A DNA stretch of 64,000 bases from Nocardia salmonicida NBRC 13393 (GCF_001613085.1 NZ_BDBR01000008.1:186001-250000), one strand, 5' to 3'. Counted from the first letter of the stretch, positions 45,521-55,065 are shown. Made by a program: numbers and translations. The notes: generated by a model from the sequence alone, not told the origin.

Positions 45521-45622
45521 CGAATCGACGGTACCCGCGCCGGGCGGGATGCGCATCGACGTCGGCCGACGAAAGCACGGAAAGCCTTGTGGCAAGCGAG
45601 AATTCGTGGTGCGGACCGCGTG

Positions 45623-46465
45623 TCAGGTGGTGTGCGGCGGCGTGCTCGACTCGATCGACGCCAGAAAGCTCTGGAGCAGGTCGGTGACGGCCTGTGGTTG
45701 TTCGAGGGAACTCGAATGCCCACACTCCGGGATCGTGTGGAGCTGGGCGTGCGGGATGAGCGAGGCGATCTGGCGGGCATGCGGAACGGGGGTGGCCGCG
45801 TCATCGGCGCCGACGATGATCTGGGTGGGGACGGTGATCGCCGCGAGTTCGTCGTCGACGGCCCCACGTTCGGTGACACCGTGGACGGCGTGGCGCAGAC
45901 CGACGCGGTCGACCCCGGCCAGGCGACGCGACCACTCGCGGACTACTTCCTTGCCGGTGTCGGAAGCCCGGAAGGAGGGGCCGAACATGTGAGGGGCCAC
46001 CCGGCCCGCGATGGGGCGGATGCCGAACCAGCGCAGCGCCCACGCGAGGCGGTGGTATTCGCCGATCTTGGTGGGATCCTCGGCTCGCGCGCTGGTATCG
46101 AGCAGGGTCAGCGACCGCAGCAGGTCACCGTGCCTGGCGGCGAGTCGCTGACCGACGAAGCCGCCCATGGACAGTCCCACCCAGTGCACGGGTCCCACGT
46201 CGAGAGCGCGGATCACACCCACCGCGTCGGCGGTGAGGGTGTCCATGTCGTAGCCGTCGGCGGTGGGTGGGGTATCGCCCTGACCGCGCCAGTCGAGGGT
46301 GACACACCGACAGTCGCGTCGCAGTGCCTCGAGTTGGGCGCGAAACATCCAGCCGCCGAACAACAATCCGTGGCCGAAGACCACGGTGGCGGCATCGGGT
46401 CGACCCGAGGGAGCGCCGGTATCGGTGACGGCGATCGGAACACCGTCGACGGGGACGATCGGCAT
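45623..46465 (-). CDS. Alpha/beta-fold hydrolase
   Basis: A 280-residue hydrolase of the enol-lactonase/epoxide-hydrolase-like branch. The nucleophile is in VGLSMGGFVGQ, the acid in IIVGADDAATP, the histidine in PECGHSSSLEQP; the oxyanion region is FGHGLLFGGW. The ester or lactone substrate is unknown. It is 21 bp upstream of no further gene on its strand except the P450 (102-bp gap), and follows the thioesterase by 21 bp, so these two are probably co-transcribed. Confidence 0.88.
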   Translation of the reverse strand: MPIVPVDGVPIAVTDTGAPSGRPDAATVVFGHGLLFGGWMFRAQLEALRRDCRCVTLDWRGQGDTPPTADGYDMDTLTADAVGVIRALDVGPVHWVGLSMGGFVGQRLAARHGDLLRSLTLLDTSARAEDPTKIGEYHRLAWALRWFGIRPIAGRVAPHMFGPSFRASDTGKEVVREWSRRLAGVDRVGLRHAVHGVTERGAVDDELAAITVPTQIIVGADDAATPVPHARQIASLIPHAQLHTIPECGHSSSLEQPQAVTDLLQSFLASIESSTPPHTT

Positions 46466-46486
46466 GAGATCACTCGCTCCCGGTGC

Positions 46487-46939
46487 TCAGGCCGCCGCGA
46501 GACGCACGTTGCGCATCGTCACCAGCGCTGTGGCACACAGGACTTCGCCGGATTCCTCCACTGAGAACACATCGGCGGCGGCGATCGTGAGCAGCGCGCC
46601 GGGCTTGATCACCCGCCCGCGAGCGACCACAGTCGGGCCTTTCGCGGGCGCGAGGATCTTCACGGTGTAGTCGATGGTCATGTTCACCCAGCCGACAGGC
46701 AACAGCGTGCCCGCAGCCGAACCGGCGGCGAAATCGGCGAGCGAGCCGAGGACTCCGCCCTGGAAGAAGCCGTCGTGCTGGGTCAGTTCGCGGCGGCGCG
46801 GTTGCACGATCTCGACATCGCCGAGCTCGACCTTGCCGAAGTGGAAACCCAAATGGGCGGCGGCGGGCATGGACAGCACCACGCTGGGAACCAGCTGTGC
46901 GAAGTCGGGGTTGGGCGGTGGACCGTCGCTGCTCCTCAT
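46487..46939 (-). CDS. PaaI-family hotdog thioesterase
   Basis: A 150-residue hotdog protein. RRRELTQHDGFFQGGVLGSLADFAAG contains the conserved Gly-Gly-Asp region, followed by the typical VNMTIDYTVKILAPAKGPTVVARGRV strands. It likely hydrolyses acyl-CoA thioesters. ATG 46939 has AGGA 8 nt upstream; the open frame above it has no protein character. It precedes the alpha/beta hydrolase by 21 bp. Confidence 0.87.
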   Translation of the reverse strand: MRSSDGPPPNPDFAQLVPSVVLSMPAAAHLGFHFGKVELGDVEIVQPRRRELTQHDGFFQGGVLGSLADFAAGSAAGTLLPVGWVNMTIDYTVKILAPAKGPTVVARGRVIKPGALLTIAAADVFSVEESGEVLCATALVTMRNVRLAAA

Positions 46940-47021
46940 GTGGCGAATCCTGCCCGCTGACGCCGCGCGGGAACAGCCGATCGCGGAGATTTCGCCTGCT
47001 GTTGGGGGACTGGAAAGAGTC

Positions 47022-47067
47022 CGGCCGGGCGAGCGAGCGAGAGCGGCCTCGTCGCATCGCCCGGCCG
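47022..47067 (-). terminator. Hairpin after the zinc-type dehydrogenase gene
   Basis: CGGCCGGGCGA (47022-47032) and TCGCCCGGCCG (47057-47067) pair over 11 bp around a 24-nt loop, 6 bp past the stop codon. Confidence 0.6.
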
Positions 47068-47072
47068 AGAGC

Positions 47073-48059
47073 TCAACGAGTTCCGGCGTGCAGGACCACT
47101 TTGCCGTTGCGACCGGGGGTTTCGGAGACCACGGCGGCCTGGGCGGCCTGGTCGAGCGCGAAATCGGCCTGGACATCGAGGCGCAGGGTGCCGTCGGCGG
47201 CGAGGGTGACGAGTTCGGTGATCAACCGGGCGTAATCGGCGCGGTCGATGTCGGAGCTGCGCTGCTGGCCCCAGAACCCTTTCACCACAGCCTGTTTGAA
47301 GATGACGGCGCCGGTGTCGATGATCAGCGGCTTGCCCGACAGCGCACCGAAGGAGATCAGCTCACCGCGCGGGGCGAGCAGGGCCATCAGGTCGCCCGCG
47401 GCGGGGCCGCTGACCTGGTCGACGGCGCGCACGATCGGTTCGCCACCGGTGATGTCGGCGCCCGTGGCGAGCCAGCCCACCGACTCGGTATCGAGCACGG
47501 GACCGTAGCCGAGCTGTTCGAGCGCCTGCGCCGAGGACTGGCCGCGGACCAGGCTCAGCACCCGCACGCCGCGCTCCTTCGCGAACAGGTTGAGCAGTCG
47601 ACCGACCGCGCCGTTGGCGGCGTTCACCACGATCCACTGACCGGACGTCACCCGCAGGTCGTCGAGCAGCATCAGCGCGCTCAGCGGCATGGCCAGCAGT
47701 TGGCAGGCGGTCTCGTCGGGCACGGAATCCGGCATCGGCACCGCCTGGGCGGCGCGGGCGACGAAGGAATCCGCCCACGCCCCACGCACGCCCGCGATCG
47801 CTACCCGCTGCCCGACCTGGAGGGTGTCGACGCCGGGGCCGATCGCCTCGACGACACCGGCGGCCTCGGTCCCCGGGATCGCGGGCAGCGGCGGCCGGTA
47901 GCCGTACACGCCGCGGATGATCGCCAGATCGTGGTTGTGGATCGGCGACAGCGACATCGCGATCCGCACCTCACCCTCCCCTGGTTCGGGGGTCGGCACC
48001 TGCTGTGCGGTGAGCACGTCCTTCGGTTCGCCGAATTCATCGATGACAACTGCCTGCAT
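47073..48059 (-). CDS. MDR-family quinone oxidoreductase/alcohol dehydrogenase
   Basis: A 328-residue medium-chain reductase. The GroES-like domain ends with GTEAAGVVEAIG; the nucleotide fold starts at WIVVNAANGAVGRLLN. Zinc ligands of classic alcohol dehydrogenases are absent, so the zinc-independent quinone/enone reductase group fits best. GGAGG is 5 nt before the ATG. It is divergent from the DUF418 gene. Confidence 0.88.
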   Translation of the reverse strand: MQAVVIDEFGEPKDVLTAQQVPTPEPGEGEVRIAMSLSPIHNHDLAIIRGVYGYRPPLPAIPGTEAAGVVEAIGPGVDTLQVGQRVAIAGVRGAWADSFVARAAQAVPMPDSVPDETACQLLAMPLSALMLLDDLRVTSGQWIVVNAANGAVGRLLNLFAKERGVRVLSLVRGQSSAQALEQLGYGPVLDTESVGWLATGADITGGEPIVRAVDQVSGPAAGDLMALLAPRGELISFGALSGKPLIIDTGAVIFKQAVVKGFWGQQRSSDIDRADYARLITELVTLAADGTLRLDVQADFALDQAAQAAVVSETPGRNGKVVLHAGTR

Positions 48060-48263
48060 GTCCGCCTCCGTGGTGGTTGCGAGTCCCTGCCGAGCGTGAT
48101 CGTGCTCCATTGTGGCACCGTGGCGGTCGTGGGCTGCTCAGGTGGTCGTTCGGGCCCGGCTGTCAATACGCCGCAGGGCTGACAGCGGATCACTCCGGTA
48201 CGGGGGCGAAAATAGCTCGTACGGTGGACGAATGTGACCGGTCGGCGTGCGTACGCTCGGTTC

Positions 48264-49514
48264 ATGGCAGACGCACTCGGAACACGCTCGCCCACAGTGC
48301 GATCCGGATCGCGTATCGCCGAGGTCGACATCCTGCGCGGGTTCGCCCTGTTCGGGATTCTGATCACCAATGTGATCGTGGCGACCTCGCTGTGGTCGGT
48401 GGTCGGTACTCGCGAGGACCCGGTGCTGCGCTTCGGGGGCACCGTCGATCTGCTGGTGCGTGCCACCGTCGACGCACTGTTCACCGGGCGGTTCTATCTG
48501 CTGTTCGCCTTTTTGTTCGGATACTCGTTCACGCTGCAGATCGCGGCCGCCCACCGCGCGGGGGCTTCGCCGGTAGGGCGGTTGCTCCGACGGTGCGCCG
48601 CGCTGATGGTGATCGGTCTCGTACACGTTTACCTGCTGTGGATCGGCGACATCCTCACCCTGTACGCGTTCCTGTGCCTGGTCCTCATCGCGCTGCGTGA
48701 ATTGCGACCGCGAACGGCGGTGATCGTGGGGGTGGTGCTGTATGTGACCTGGTCGGCATGGAGCTTCCTGCCGGGAGAAAACAGTCTTCTCGCGTTCGGC
48801 GACTTCGTCGACCTGCCCGCGATCTCCGCCGACTACACCGACACCTTCGCCTCGACGTTCTCCGCGCAGACCGCCCTCGCGCCGGTTTTCCTGCTGCTGA
48901 TCTGGTTCAGTCAGGGCGTGCCGAGCCTGGCGATGTTCCTGATCGGCATGGCGGCGGGCAAACGAAACCTGTTCGCGGACCCGGACACACTGCGCCGCTG
49001 GTCTCGTCGCGCACTCGTGATCGGCCTCGGCCTCGGATTGCCGATCTCGGCGATGACCTTCGCCGAGACGATGACCTGGTGGCATGCCCCCGCTGTGATC
49101 CACGGCCTCCAGATCCTGGTGAACCCGGCCATGACGTTCGCCTACGTCGCCGTGATCCTGCTGGCAGCACAGTCCGCCCGCCTCGGCCGCTACACCGCCC
49201 TACTCGCCCCGGCCGGGCGCATGGCCGCCACCAACTACATCGGCCAGTCGATCGTGCTGATGCTCGTCTACACCGGCTATGGCCTCGCCCTCGCCGACGA
49301 CGTGCCGCCCGCAGTGGTGATCGCGGTCGGCGTGGTCACCTTTGTCGCCCAGCTCTGGCTCAGCGCCTGGTGGCTGAGTCGCCATCCGTACGGGCCGGTG
49401 GAATGGGTGCTGCGGGCGGCGACGTACTGGACCGTCCCGACTTGGCGGAAGTCGTCGGCGAGTGTCAGTCGGCAGCCTGCGCCGGGCGATGGAATTCGGC
49501 CCGCCAGCGGTTGA
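48264..49514 (+). CDS. DUF418 membrane protein
   Basis: A 416-residue polytopic protein with about nine or ten spans. IAEVDILRGFALFGILITN at the N-terminus and the C-terminal DUF418 part (MAATNYIGQSI, WLSRHPYGPVEWVLRAATYW) define the family. Related acyltransferase-like membrane proteins suggest transport or modification at the envelope, but no function is established. ATG 48264 begins the conserved part. Its last 50 bp overlap the convergent methyltransferase gene. Confidence 0.87.
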   Translation: MADALGTRSPTVRSGSRIAEVDILRGFALFGILITNVIVATSLWSVVGTREDPVLRFGGTVDLLVRATVDALFTGRFYLLFAFLFGYSFTLQIAAAHRAGASPVGRLLRRCAALMVIGLVHVYLLWIGDILTLYAFLCLVLIALRELRPRTAVIVGVVLYVTWSAWSFLPGENSLLAFGDFVDLPAISADYTDTFASTFSAQTALAPVFLLLIWFSQGVPSLAMFLIGMAAGKRNLFADPDTLRRWSRRALVIGLGLGLPISAMTFAETMTWWHAPAVIHGLQILVNPAMTFAYVAVILLAAQSARLGRYTALLAPAGRMAATNYIGQSIVLMLVYTGYGLALADDVPPAVVIAVGVVTFVAQLWLSAWWLSRHPYGPVEWVLRAATYWTVPTWRKSSASVSRQPAPGDGIRPASG

Positions 49515-50139
49515 GGCCCGATGTGTCGGCGCGAGGGATTGTTTCCACGCGGATCTGAGTCAGGTCGGGGGCGGTGAACGAGTCGATGTCGGCGCGGGTG
49601 AGTGGCCATGGTGGGCCGACGGTGGCGGGGGTCTTGCTGATGTCGGCGATGACGAGCAGGGTCGCACCGGGGGCCAAGAGGTCCCGGATGCCGGTGATGG
49701 AGAGGGCCCGCACGTCCGGAGGCAGGGATTGGACGGTGATCGACTCGATGACCAGGTCGAAGGCGTGGCGCCAAGACGCCGGTGGGTTCAGTAGATCGGC
49801 GACCTTGTAGGTGACGGGCGACTGCGGGAAGCGGACGCGGGCGCCGCGGATCGCGCTGGGGGAGACGTCGAAGGCGGTGGTTCGGATGCCTTGGGCGGCA
49901 ACGAATTCCGCGTCGGTACCGTAGCCGCAGCCGATCACCAGGGCCCTCGCGCACTGGGGCAGGGAGGCGCTGCGCAGCCAGTCGACCAGCAGCGGATTGG
50001 GCTCGGCACGGTCCCACGGGACGACCGAGGTCCCCGCCGCGGCCTCGGCGTAGAGCGGTTCGAACCATCCGGTCGGATCGTTCGCGGCCAGTGCCTGAGC
50101 GGCGAGGCGACGATCGGCGGACGGCTGCGCGTCGGTCAT
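49465..50139 (-). CDS. Class I SAM-dependent methyltransferase (TPMT-like)
   Basis: A 224-residue methyltransferase. SAM-binding ALVIGCGYGTDAEFVAAQG and TTAFDVSPSAIRGARVRF; the N-terminal WFEPLYAEAAAGTSVVPWDR resembles the thiopurine-methyltransferase group acting on small thiols or halides. ATG 50139 is chosen over an upstream extension. It overlaps the DUF418 gene by 50 bp tail to tail. Confidence 0.87.
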   Translation of the reverse strand: MTDAQPSADRRLAAQALAANDPTGWFEPLYAEAAAGTSVVPWDRAEPNPLLVDWLRSASLPQCARALVIGCGYGTDAEFVAAQGIRTTAFDVSPSAIRGARVRFPQSPVTYKVADLLNPPASWRHAFDLVIESITVQSLPPDVRALSITGIRDLLAPGATLLVIADISKTPATVGPPWPLTRADIDSFTAPDLTQIRVETIPRADTSGLNRWRAEFHRPAQAAD

Positions 50140-50281
50140 AGGTCCAGTCTTCACCACCGATGACCACCGTGTCGTCCGACATTCGCCCGACTCGCCCGAC
50201 GGTGAGCGATCTGGTCGATTGATCACTAGGCCCTGGTGGTGGAAACTCCGGCCGAGTCAGCATCACCAGAGTCCGAAGCCT

Positions 50282-51253
50282 TCAAGGGACCAATACGACT
50301 TTGCCTGTGGTGGCACGGGATTCGAGGGCGTGGTGGGCGGCGGCGGCCTCGGCGAGGGGGAATTCGGTCAGTGCGGGGCGGAACAGGCCGGTGCCCGCGG
50401 CGGCGAGGGCGCGTTCGGACAGGATGCGCAGGTCACCACCCGCACGCTCGATCATCGGCGGGCCGAGCACGCTGGGGGAGGTGATGCCGCGAGCGGCGGT
50501 GTCCACCTGCGTCGGGGCGCCGGCGGACCAGCCGAAGACCAGGTGGGTGCCGCCGGGGCCGAGTAGGTCGACGGCTGCGTCGGCGACCGGGCCGCCGACG
50601 CCGTCGAAGACCACGGTCGCGGTCCGTCCGCCCAGCTGGGCCCGCACCTTCTCCGGCCAATCCGCCAGCGTGTAGTCGACCGCGATATCGGCGCCGTTGT
50701 CGCGCACCATCGCCACCTTGTCCGGCCCACCGGCCAGCCCGACCACCGTCGCCCTTACGGCAGCGGCGTACTGGACCAGCAGCGTGCCGATTCCCCCGGC
50801 CGCCGCGGTCACCACCGCGACGCTGTCGGCATCGAGTTCGGTGAATTGGAGGATGCCGAGCGTGGTGCGCCCGGTGCCGACCATCGCGACCGCCGCGGCG
50901 AAGCTCACGCCCTCCGGAATATCGAGCAGCCGTTCGGCTTCGGTGACGGCGAGCTCGGCGTAGCCGCCCGGGGCGGCGCCCAGATGAGCGACCACCCGCG
51001 CGCCGAGCAGACTGTTGTCGACACCGTCGCCGACCCGGTCCACCACCCCGGCGACCTCGCGGCCGGGGACGGTCGGCAGCTCGGGCACCGGGAACGGGCC
51101 GGGCTCACCGCGGCGCAACGCGGTGTCGACCAGATGGACGCCCGCGGCGGCTACCGCGATGCGCACCTGGCCTGGGCCCGGTTCCGGATCGGGGATCGAC
51201 TCGTGGCGGAGGTTCTCGGCGGCACCGAATTCGTGGAGCTGGATCGCATGCAT
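50282..51253 (-). CDS. MDR-family quinone oxidoreductase
   Basis: A 323-residue zinc-independent medium-chain reductase. GREVAGVVDRVGDGV closes the catalytic domain, and the NADPH site is VVTAAAGGIGTLLVQYA. Similar to quinone and enoyl reductases (QorA type). It ends 34 bp after the tetR gene on the same strand, so they are probably co-transcribed. Confidence 0.9.
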   Translation of the reverse strand: MHAIQLHEFGAAENLRHESIPDPEPGPGQVRIAVAAAGVHLVDTALRRGEPGPFPVPELPTVPGREVAGVVDRVGDGVDNSLLGARVVAHLGAAPGGYAELAVTEAERLLDIPEGVSFAAAVAMVGTGRTTLGILQFTELDADSVAVVTAAAGGIGTLLVQYAAAVRATVVGLAGGPDKVAMVRDNGADIAVDYTLADWPEKVRAQLGGRTATVVFDGVGGPVADAAVDLLGPGGTHLVFGWSAGAPTQVDTAARGITSPSVLGPPMIERAGGDLRILSERALAAAGTGLFRPALTEFPLAEAAAAHHALESRATTGKVVLVP

Positions 51254-51287
51254 GAAAATCAGTCTTCAACCTGAATGGTGCTCGAGG

Positions 51288-51980
51288 TCAAGACCGGTTC
51301 GGCGACTCCGGGGCTCGACGGGCCGCGCGCGCGGCGAAGCCGTCGCAGAGCGCCTCGAGGCCGAGGAACAGCAGGTCCTCGGAGGTGAGATCGCTCACCC
51401 CCGCGCCTTCCAGTTCGGCCAGCGCAGGCGGTACGGGGAAGGAGGGCGTGCCCTCGAGGAGGTCGCGCAGTCCATTGGTGTCGTCGGTGGCGGTGCGCTT
51501 CTCGGCGAGTAGCGCACCGCCGACCACGGGCAAGCTGGCGCCGGAGATGTAGTTCCAGACGGAGAACCCCATCGTGGTGGCCTCGCGGGCGGTCACGTCG
51601 AGTTCGCGCAGGCCCTCGACCAGCCAGGCCAGGCTCGTCAGGCCCTGTGGGCCGAAGCTGTAGCGGGGGACCGCGAAGGTGAGCAGTACCCAGGGGTGCT
51701 GCTGGTAGAGCTGCCAATCGACCTCGGCGGCGATGCGCACCCGGTCGCGCCACGTCCACCCTCGACCGACCGGATCGGGATAGGGGTGGCGGGCGGCGAT
51801 CTCGTCGGTCATGGCCGCGATGAGTTCGTCCTTGTTCGCCACGTGCCGGTACAGCGACATGGTGCCCACCTCGAGGCGGTCGGCGATGCGGCGCATCGAC
51901 ACCGCGTCGAGTCCGTCGGCGTCGGCGAGGGTGATCGCGGCGTCGACGATCGCGGTGCGGGTGAGCTTCGCCTCGGTCAT
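51288..51980 (-). CDS. TetR-family transcriptional regulator
   Basis: A 230-residue TetR protein of the type with a C-terminal TetR_C domain. Helix-turn-helix: LTRTAIVDAAITLADADG ... MRRIADRLEVGTMSLYRHV. It is divergent from an MFS drug-efflux gene, the classic efflux-repressor arrangement, and two palindromes lie between. ATG 51980 fits the family start; the ribosome site is weak and an upstream GTG is possible. Confidence 0.9.
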   Translation of the reverse strand: MTEAKLTRTAIVDAAITLADADGLDAVSMRRIADRLEVGTMSLYRHVANKDELIAAMTDEIAARHPYPDPVGRGWTWRDRVRIAAEVDWQLYQQHPWVLLTFAVPRYSFGPQGLTSLAWLVEGLRELDVTAREATTMGFSVWNYISGASLPVVGGALLAEKRTATDDTNGLRDLLEGTPSFPVPPALAELEGAGVSDLTSEDLLFLGLEALCDGFAARAARRAPESPNRS

Positions 51981-52014
51981 CCCATGACTCGCTTTCGTAA
52001 TACAACCTTCATGC

Positions 52015-52049
52015 GTACACTGTACCCAGCTCCCGCGTACGGCGTACGC
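52015..52049. promoter_or_regulatory. Paired palindromes between tetR and the MFS gene
   Basis: GTACA-C-TGTAC (52015-52025) and GCGTAC-GGC-GTACGC (52035-52049) are both perfect and 22 bp apart centre to centre. They share GTAC cores and are placed as operators for the divergent TetR protein. Confidence 0.55.
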
Positions 52050-52072
52050 ACACCGTGGAAGGATGTCGGAAA

Positions 52073-53560
52073 ATGACGAAGCTGGAACCGGCGGTGCCCA
52101 CCGTAGTCGCCGGTGGACGCCGCGCATGGCTCGGATTGGGCGTGCTGCTGCTGCCGGTGCTGCTGGTGTCGATGGACATCTCGGTTCTCTTCCTTGCCAT
52201 GCCGACCCTCACGGCCGACCTGGACCCCACTGCCTCCCAGCAGCTCTGGATCCTCGACATCTACGGGTTCATGCTGGCGGGTCTGCTCATCACGATGGGC
52301 AACCTCGGCGACCGGATCGGCCGACGCAATATCCTGCTCGTCGGCGCCGCCATCTTCGGCGTCGCGTCGGTGCTCGCCGCGTTCGCGCCCACCGCGCCGG
52401 TCCTCATCGCGGCCCGAGTCCTGATGGGCATCGGCGGCGCGACGCTGCTGCCGTCGAGCCTGGCGCTGATCTCCACCCTGTTCCCCGACACCCGGCAACG
52501 GGCCACCGCGATCGGCATCTGGACCGCGTTCTTCGCCGGTGGTTCGGCGGTCGGGCCGATCATCGGCGGCGTACTGCTGCACCACTTCTGGTGGGGCTCG
52601 GTGTTCCTGATCAACATTCCGGTGCTGGCGATTCTGCTGATCTTCGGGCCGATCCTGCTGCCCGAACATCGCTCCGCCGCGCTGGGGCCGATCGATCTGC
52701 CCAGCGTCGCGCTGTCCATCGGCGGCATCCTGCCGTTGATCTACGGGATCAAACACATCGCCGCCGAAGGGCTGGACGCGGTGTCGTTGGTGATCGCCGT
52801 GATCGGCGTCGGACTGCTCGTGCTGTTCGTGCGCAGGCAGCGTCATCTCGCCGAACCGCTGCTCGACCTGTCGTTGTTCACGCGGCCGCTGTTCCGGGTG
52901 GCGATCGGGGCGAGCATGGCGGGCATGATGTCGCTGGCCGCGCTGAGCTACCTGACCAGCATCTACCTGCAGTCGGTCACCGGTCGCGATCCGTTGGCCG
53001 CCGCGCTGCTCGGCGTTCCGATGGCGATCGCGGTGTTCGTGTGCTCGATGAGCGGCGCGCGCCTCGGGATGCGGCTGGGCGTGCGGGCCACCTTCACCCT
53101 CGCGCTGATGCTGTCGGCGATCGGCAACCTGATGCTGCTCGGCGTCGGAGTCGACGGCGGCCTCGGCTGGTATATCGCGGGCTCGGTGATCGCCGGTATC
53201 GGTTACGGTTTCTCGTTCACGCTGGTCTCGGATGTCGCGGTGTCGGCGGTGCCCGTCGAGCGGGCGGGTTCGGCGGTCGGGATCTCCGAAACGAGTTTCG
53301 AACTCGGCAACGCGCTCGGTCTGGCCCTGCTCGGCTCGGTGGCCGCGTTGGTGTTCCGCTCCGGCGGGGACTTCGGCGAGACCCTGGGCGACACCCTCCT
53401 GCAGTCATCCGGTGACGACGGGCTGATCCACGCCGCCCGCGAATCCTTCGTCAGCGGAATGCACATCGCGACCACCTGCGGCGCGCTGTTGCTGATCGCG
53501 ATGGCGGTGCTGGCCTGGCGCTCGACCCGCACCGAGACGGCGACCGTCGAGGCACACTGA
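52073..53560 (+). CDS. MFS drug transporter, DHA2 (14-span) type
   Basis: A 495-residue transporter with about 14 spans. Early motifs are SMDISVLFLAMPTL and LGDRIGRRNIL (motif A), then GIGGATLLPSSLALI (motif C-like). The QacA/EmrB-like family exports drugs and dyes with proton exchange. GGAAGGA is 9 nt before the ATG. It is the last gene of the segment between ureC and ureF. Confidence 0.92.
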   Translation: MTKLEPAVPTVVAGGRRAWLGLGVLLLPVLLVSMDISVLFLAMPTLTADLDPTASQQLWILDIYGFMLAGLLITMGNLGDRIGRRNILLVGAAIFGVASVLAAFAPTAPVLIAARVLMGIGGATLLPSSLALISTLFPDTRQRATAIGIWTAFFAGGSAVGPIIGGVLLHHFWWGSVFLINIPVLAILLIFGPILLPEHRSAALGPIDLPSVALSIGGILPLIYGIKHIAAEGLDAVSLVIAVIGVGLLVLFVRRQRHLAEPLLDLSLFTRPLFRVAIGASMAGMMSLAALSYLTSIYLQSVTGRDPLAAALLGVPMAIAVFVCSMSGARLGMRLGVRATFTLALMLSAIGNLMLLGVGVDGGLGWYIAGSVIAGIGYGFSFTLVSDVAVSAVPVERAGSAVGISETSFELGNALGLALLGSVAALVFRSGGDFGETLGDTLLQSSGDDGLIHAARESFVSGMHIATTCGALLLIAMAVLAWRSTRTETATVEAH

Positions 53561-53682
53561 ATCGTCCGGCGGCCGATCGGCGGGTCGAGTACGACCGCCG
53601 GTCGGGGTGATCGCCGCCACGGTGGGCCGTGCTGGTCGGCCTCACCGGGCGGACGTCCAGGTTCGTTGCATAGGATCGTCGG

Positions 53683-54333
53683 ATGCGAAACGAGGGTGCG
53701 GCGGGACTGGCGATATTGCTCGCCCTGGCCGATTCGCGCCTGCCCATCGGTGGACACGTGCACTCCGGCGGCGTCGAGGAAGCTGTGTCGTCGGGGTTGC
53801 TGCGCGACAAGGCGAGCGTGGAGCTGTATCTGCGGCGCCGGATCTCGACGTCGGGACTCGTCACGGCATCACTGGCCGCCGCGGTGTGTGGCTGGTCGCT
53901 CACGCCCGAACGCGGCGAGCTCGAGGCGGATGCTCGCACCCCGTCGCCCGCCGCGCGCACGGCATCGCGGGCGCAGGGCCGTGGGCTGCTCCGCCTGGCC
54001 AAACAGCTGTGGCCGCACCATGATTGGGCCACGGTAGGACCGCGCCCCCATCTGTCGACGGTATTCGGCATGGTCGGCGCGGCGAGCGGAGCGAGCACCG
54101 ACCAGCTGGCCGGCGTCGTGGTCTACACGACGCTCACCGGCGCCGCCACCGCCGCGCAACGACTGCTCGCCCTCGATCCCGCCGCCATCGCCGAGAGCAC
54201 CCTGCGCCTGGCGCCGCTGTGCGACCGGATCGCCGCCGAGGCCGCCGCCGGGCTCGCCGCACTGTCGGATCCACTGCAGGACGCGCTCGCCGAACGTCAC
54301 CTCCACCGCGACATGCCGTTGTTCGCATCCTGA
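53683..54333 (+). CDS. ureF: Urease accessory protein UreF
   Basis: 216 residues, normal for actinobacterial UreF. LLALADSRLPIGGHVHSGGVEEAV and GRGLLRLAKQLWP are family landmarks. It bridges UreD and UreG during nickel insertion into UreC. It is followed by ureG after 24 bp, and 16.4 kb separate it from ureC, although mycobacterial relatives have it directly downstream. A promoter of its own is required; the 122-bp upstream region shows no obvious one. Confidence 0.95.
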   Translation: MRNEGAAGLAILLALADSRLPIGGHVHSGGVEEAVSSGLLRDKASVELYLRRRISTSGLVTASLAAAVCGWSLTPERGELEADARTPSPAARTASRAQGRGLLRLAKQLWPHHDWATVGPRPHLSTVFGMVGAASGASTDQLAGVVVYTTLTGAATAAQRLLALDPAAIAESTLRLAPLCDRIAAEAAAGLAALSDPLQDALAERHLHRDMPLFAS

Positions 54334-54357
54334 CCCCGAACCCGAGAAGGAGCCCCC

Positions 54358-55065
54358 ATGCCTCCCCATCTGATCGATGGCGAACCGCACGATCACAGCC
54401 ACGACCGACCCAAGCGCGACCGCGCCGCGGGTGAGGCACTGCGCATCGGCATCGGTGGTCCGGTCGGCTCCGGCAAGACCGCGCTGGTCGCCGCCCTGTG
54501 CAGGCAACTGCGCGACGAACTGTCCCTCGCGGTGCTGACCAACGACATCTACACCACCGAGGACGCGGACTTCCTGCGCCGCCACGCCGTGCTGCCCGAC
54601 GAGCGGATCACCGCCGTGCAGACCGGCGGGTGCCCGCACACCGCCATCCGCGACGACATCACCGCCAACCTCGACGCCATCGACGACCTCGTCGCGGCCA
54701 ACCCGCCGCTGGATCTGATCCTGGTGGAGTCCGGCGGCGACAACCTCACGGCCACTTTCTCTTCCGGCCTGATCGACGTGCAGATCTTCGTCGTCGACGT
54801 GGCCGGCGGCGACAAGGTGCCGCGCAAGGGCGGCCCCGGCGTCACCTTCTCCGACCTGCTCGTGGTGAACAAGACCGACCTCGCCCCGCTGGTCGGCGCC
54901 GACCTGGGCGTGATGGAGCGCGACGCCGCCAAGGTCCGCGACGGCCGCCCCACCGCGCTGGTCTCGCTGACCGACGACCCGGCCGCCACCCCGGTCCTGG
55001 CCTGGGTGCGCGAGCAACTGCGGGTCGCCGCCGAACAGGACACGGCCGCCGGCGTTGCGCACTGA
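54358..55065 (+). CDS. ureG: Urease accessory GTPase UreG
   Basis: A 235-residue GTPase. The short His-rich head (HDHSHD, residues 12-17) may bind nickel. P-loop [11 protein letters not shown], nickel/zinc site [11 protein letters not shown], the Glu of VESGGDNL and the base-specificity NKTDLAP are all present. It delivers nickel to urease through UreD/F with GTP hydrolysis. AAGGAG precedes the ATG, and the end overlaps ureD by 11 bp. Confidence 0.97.
   Translation: MPPHLIDGEPHDHSHDRPKRDRAAGEALRIGIGGPVGSGKTALVAALCRQLRDELSLAVLTNDIYTTEDADFLRRHAVLPDERITAVQTGGCPHTAIRDDITANLDAIDDLVAANPPLDLILVESGGDNLTATFSSGLIDVQIFVVDVAGGDKVPRKGGPGVTFSDLLVVNKTDLAPLVGADLGVMERDAAKVRDGRPTALVSLTDDPAATPVLAWVREQLRVAAEQDTAAGVAH

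Noticed and set aside
44354..46564. Plus-strand open frame of 736 codons opposite the P450 and hydrolase genes
   Set aside because: Gly/Val/Glu-rich composition mirrors the real genes on the other strand, whose motifs (heme loop, GLSMGG) are clear.
37225..53682. Urease insert as a prophage or IS-borne island
   Set aside because: No integrase, transposase, tRNA or matching flanking repeats were seen at the two junctions.
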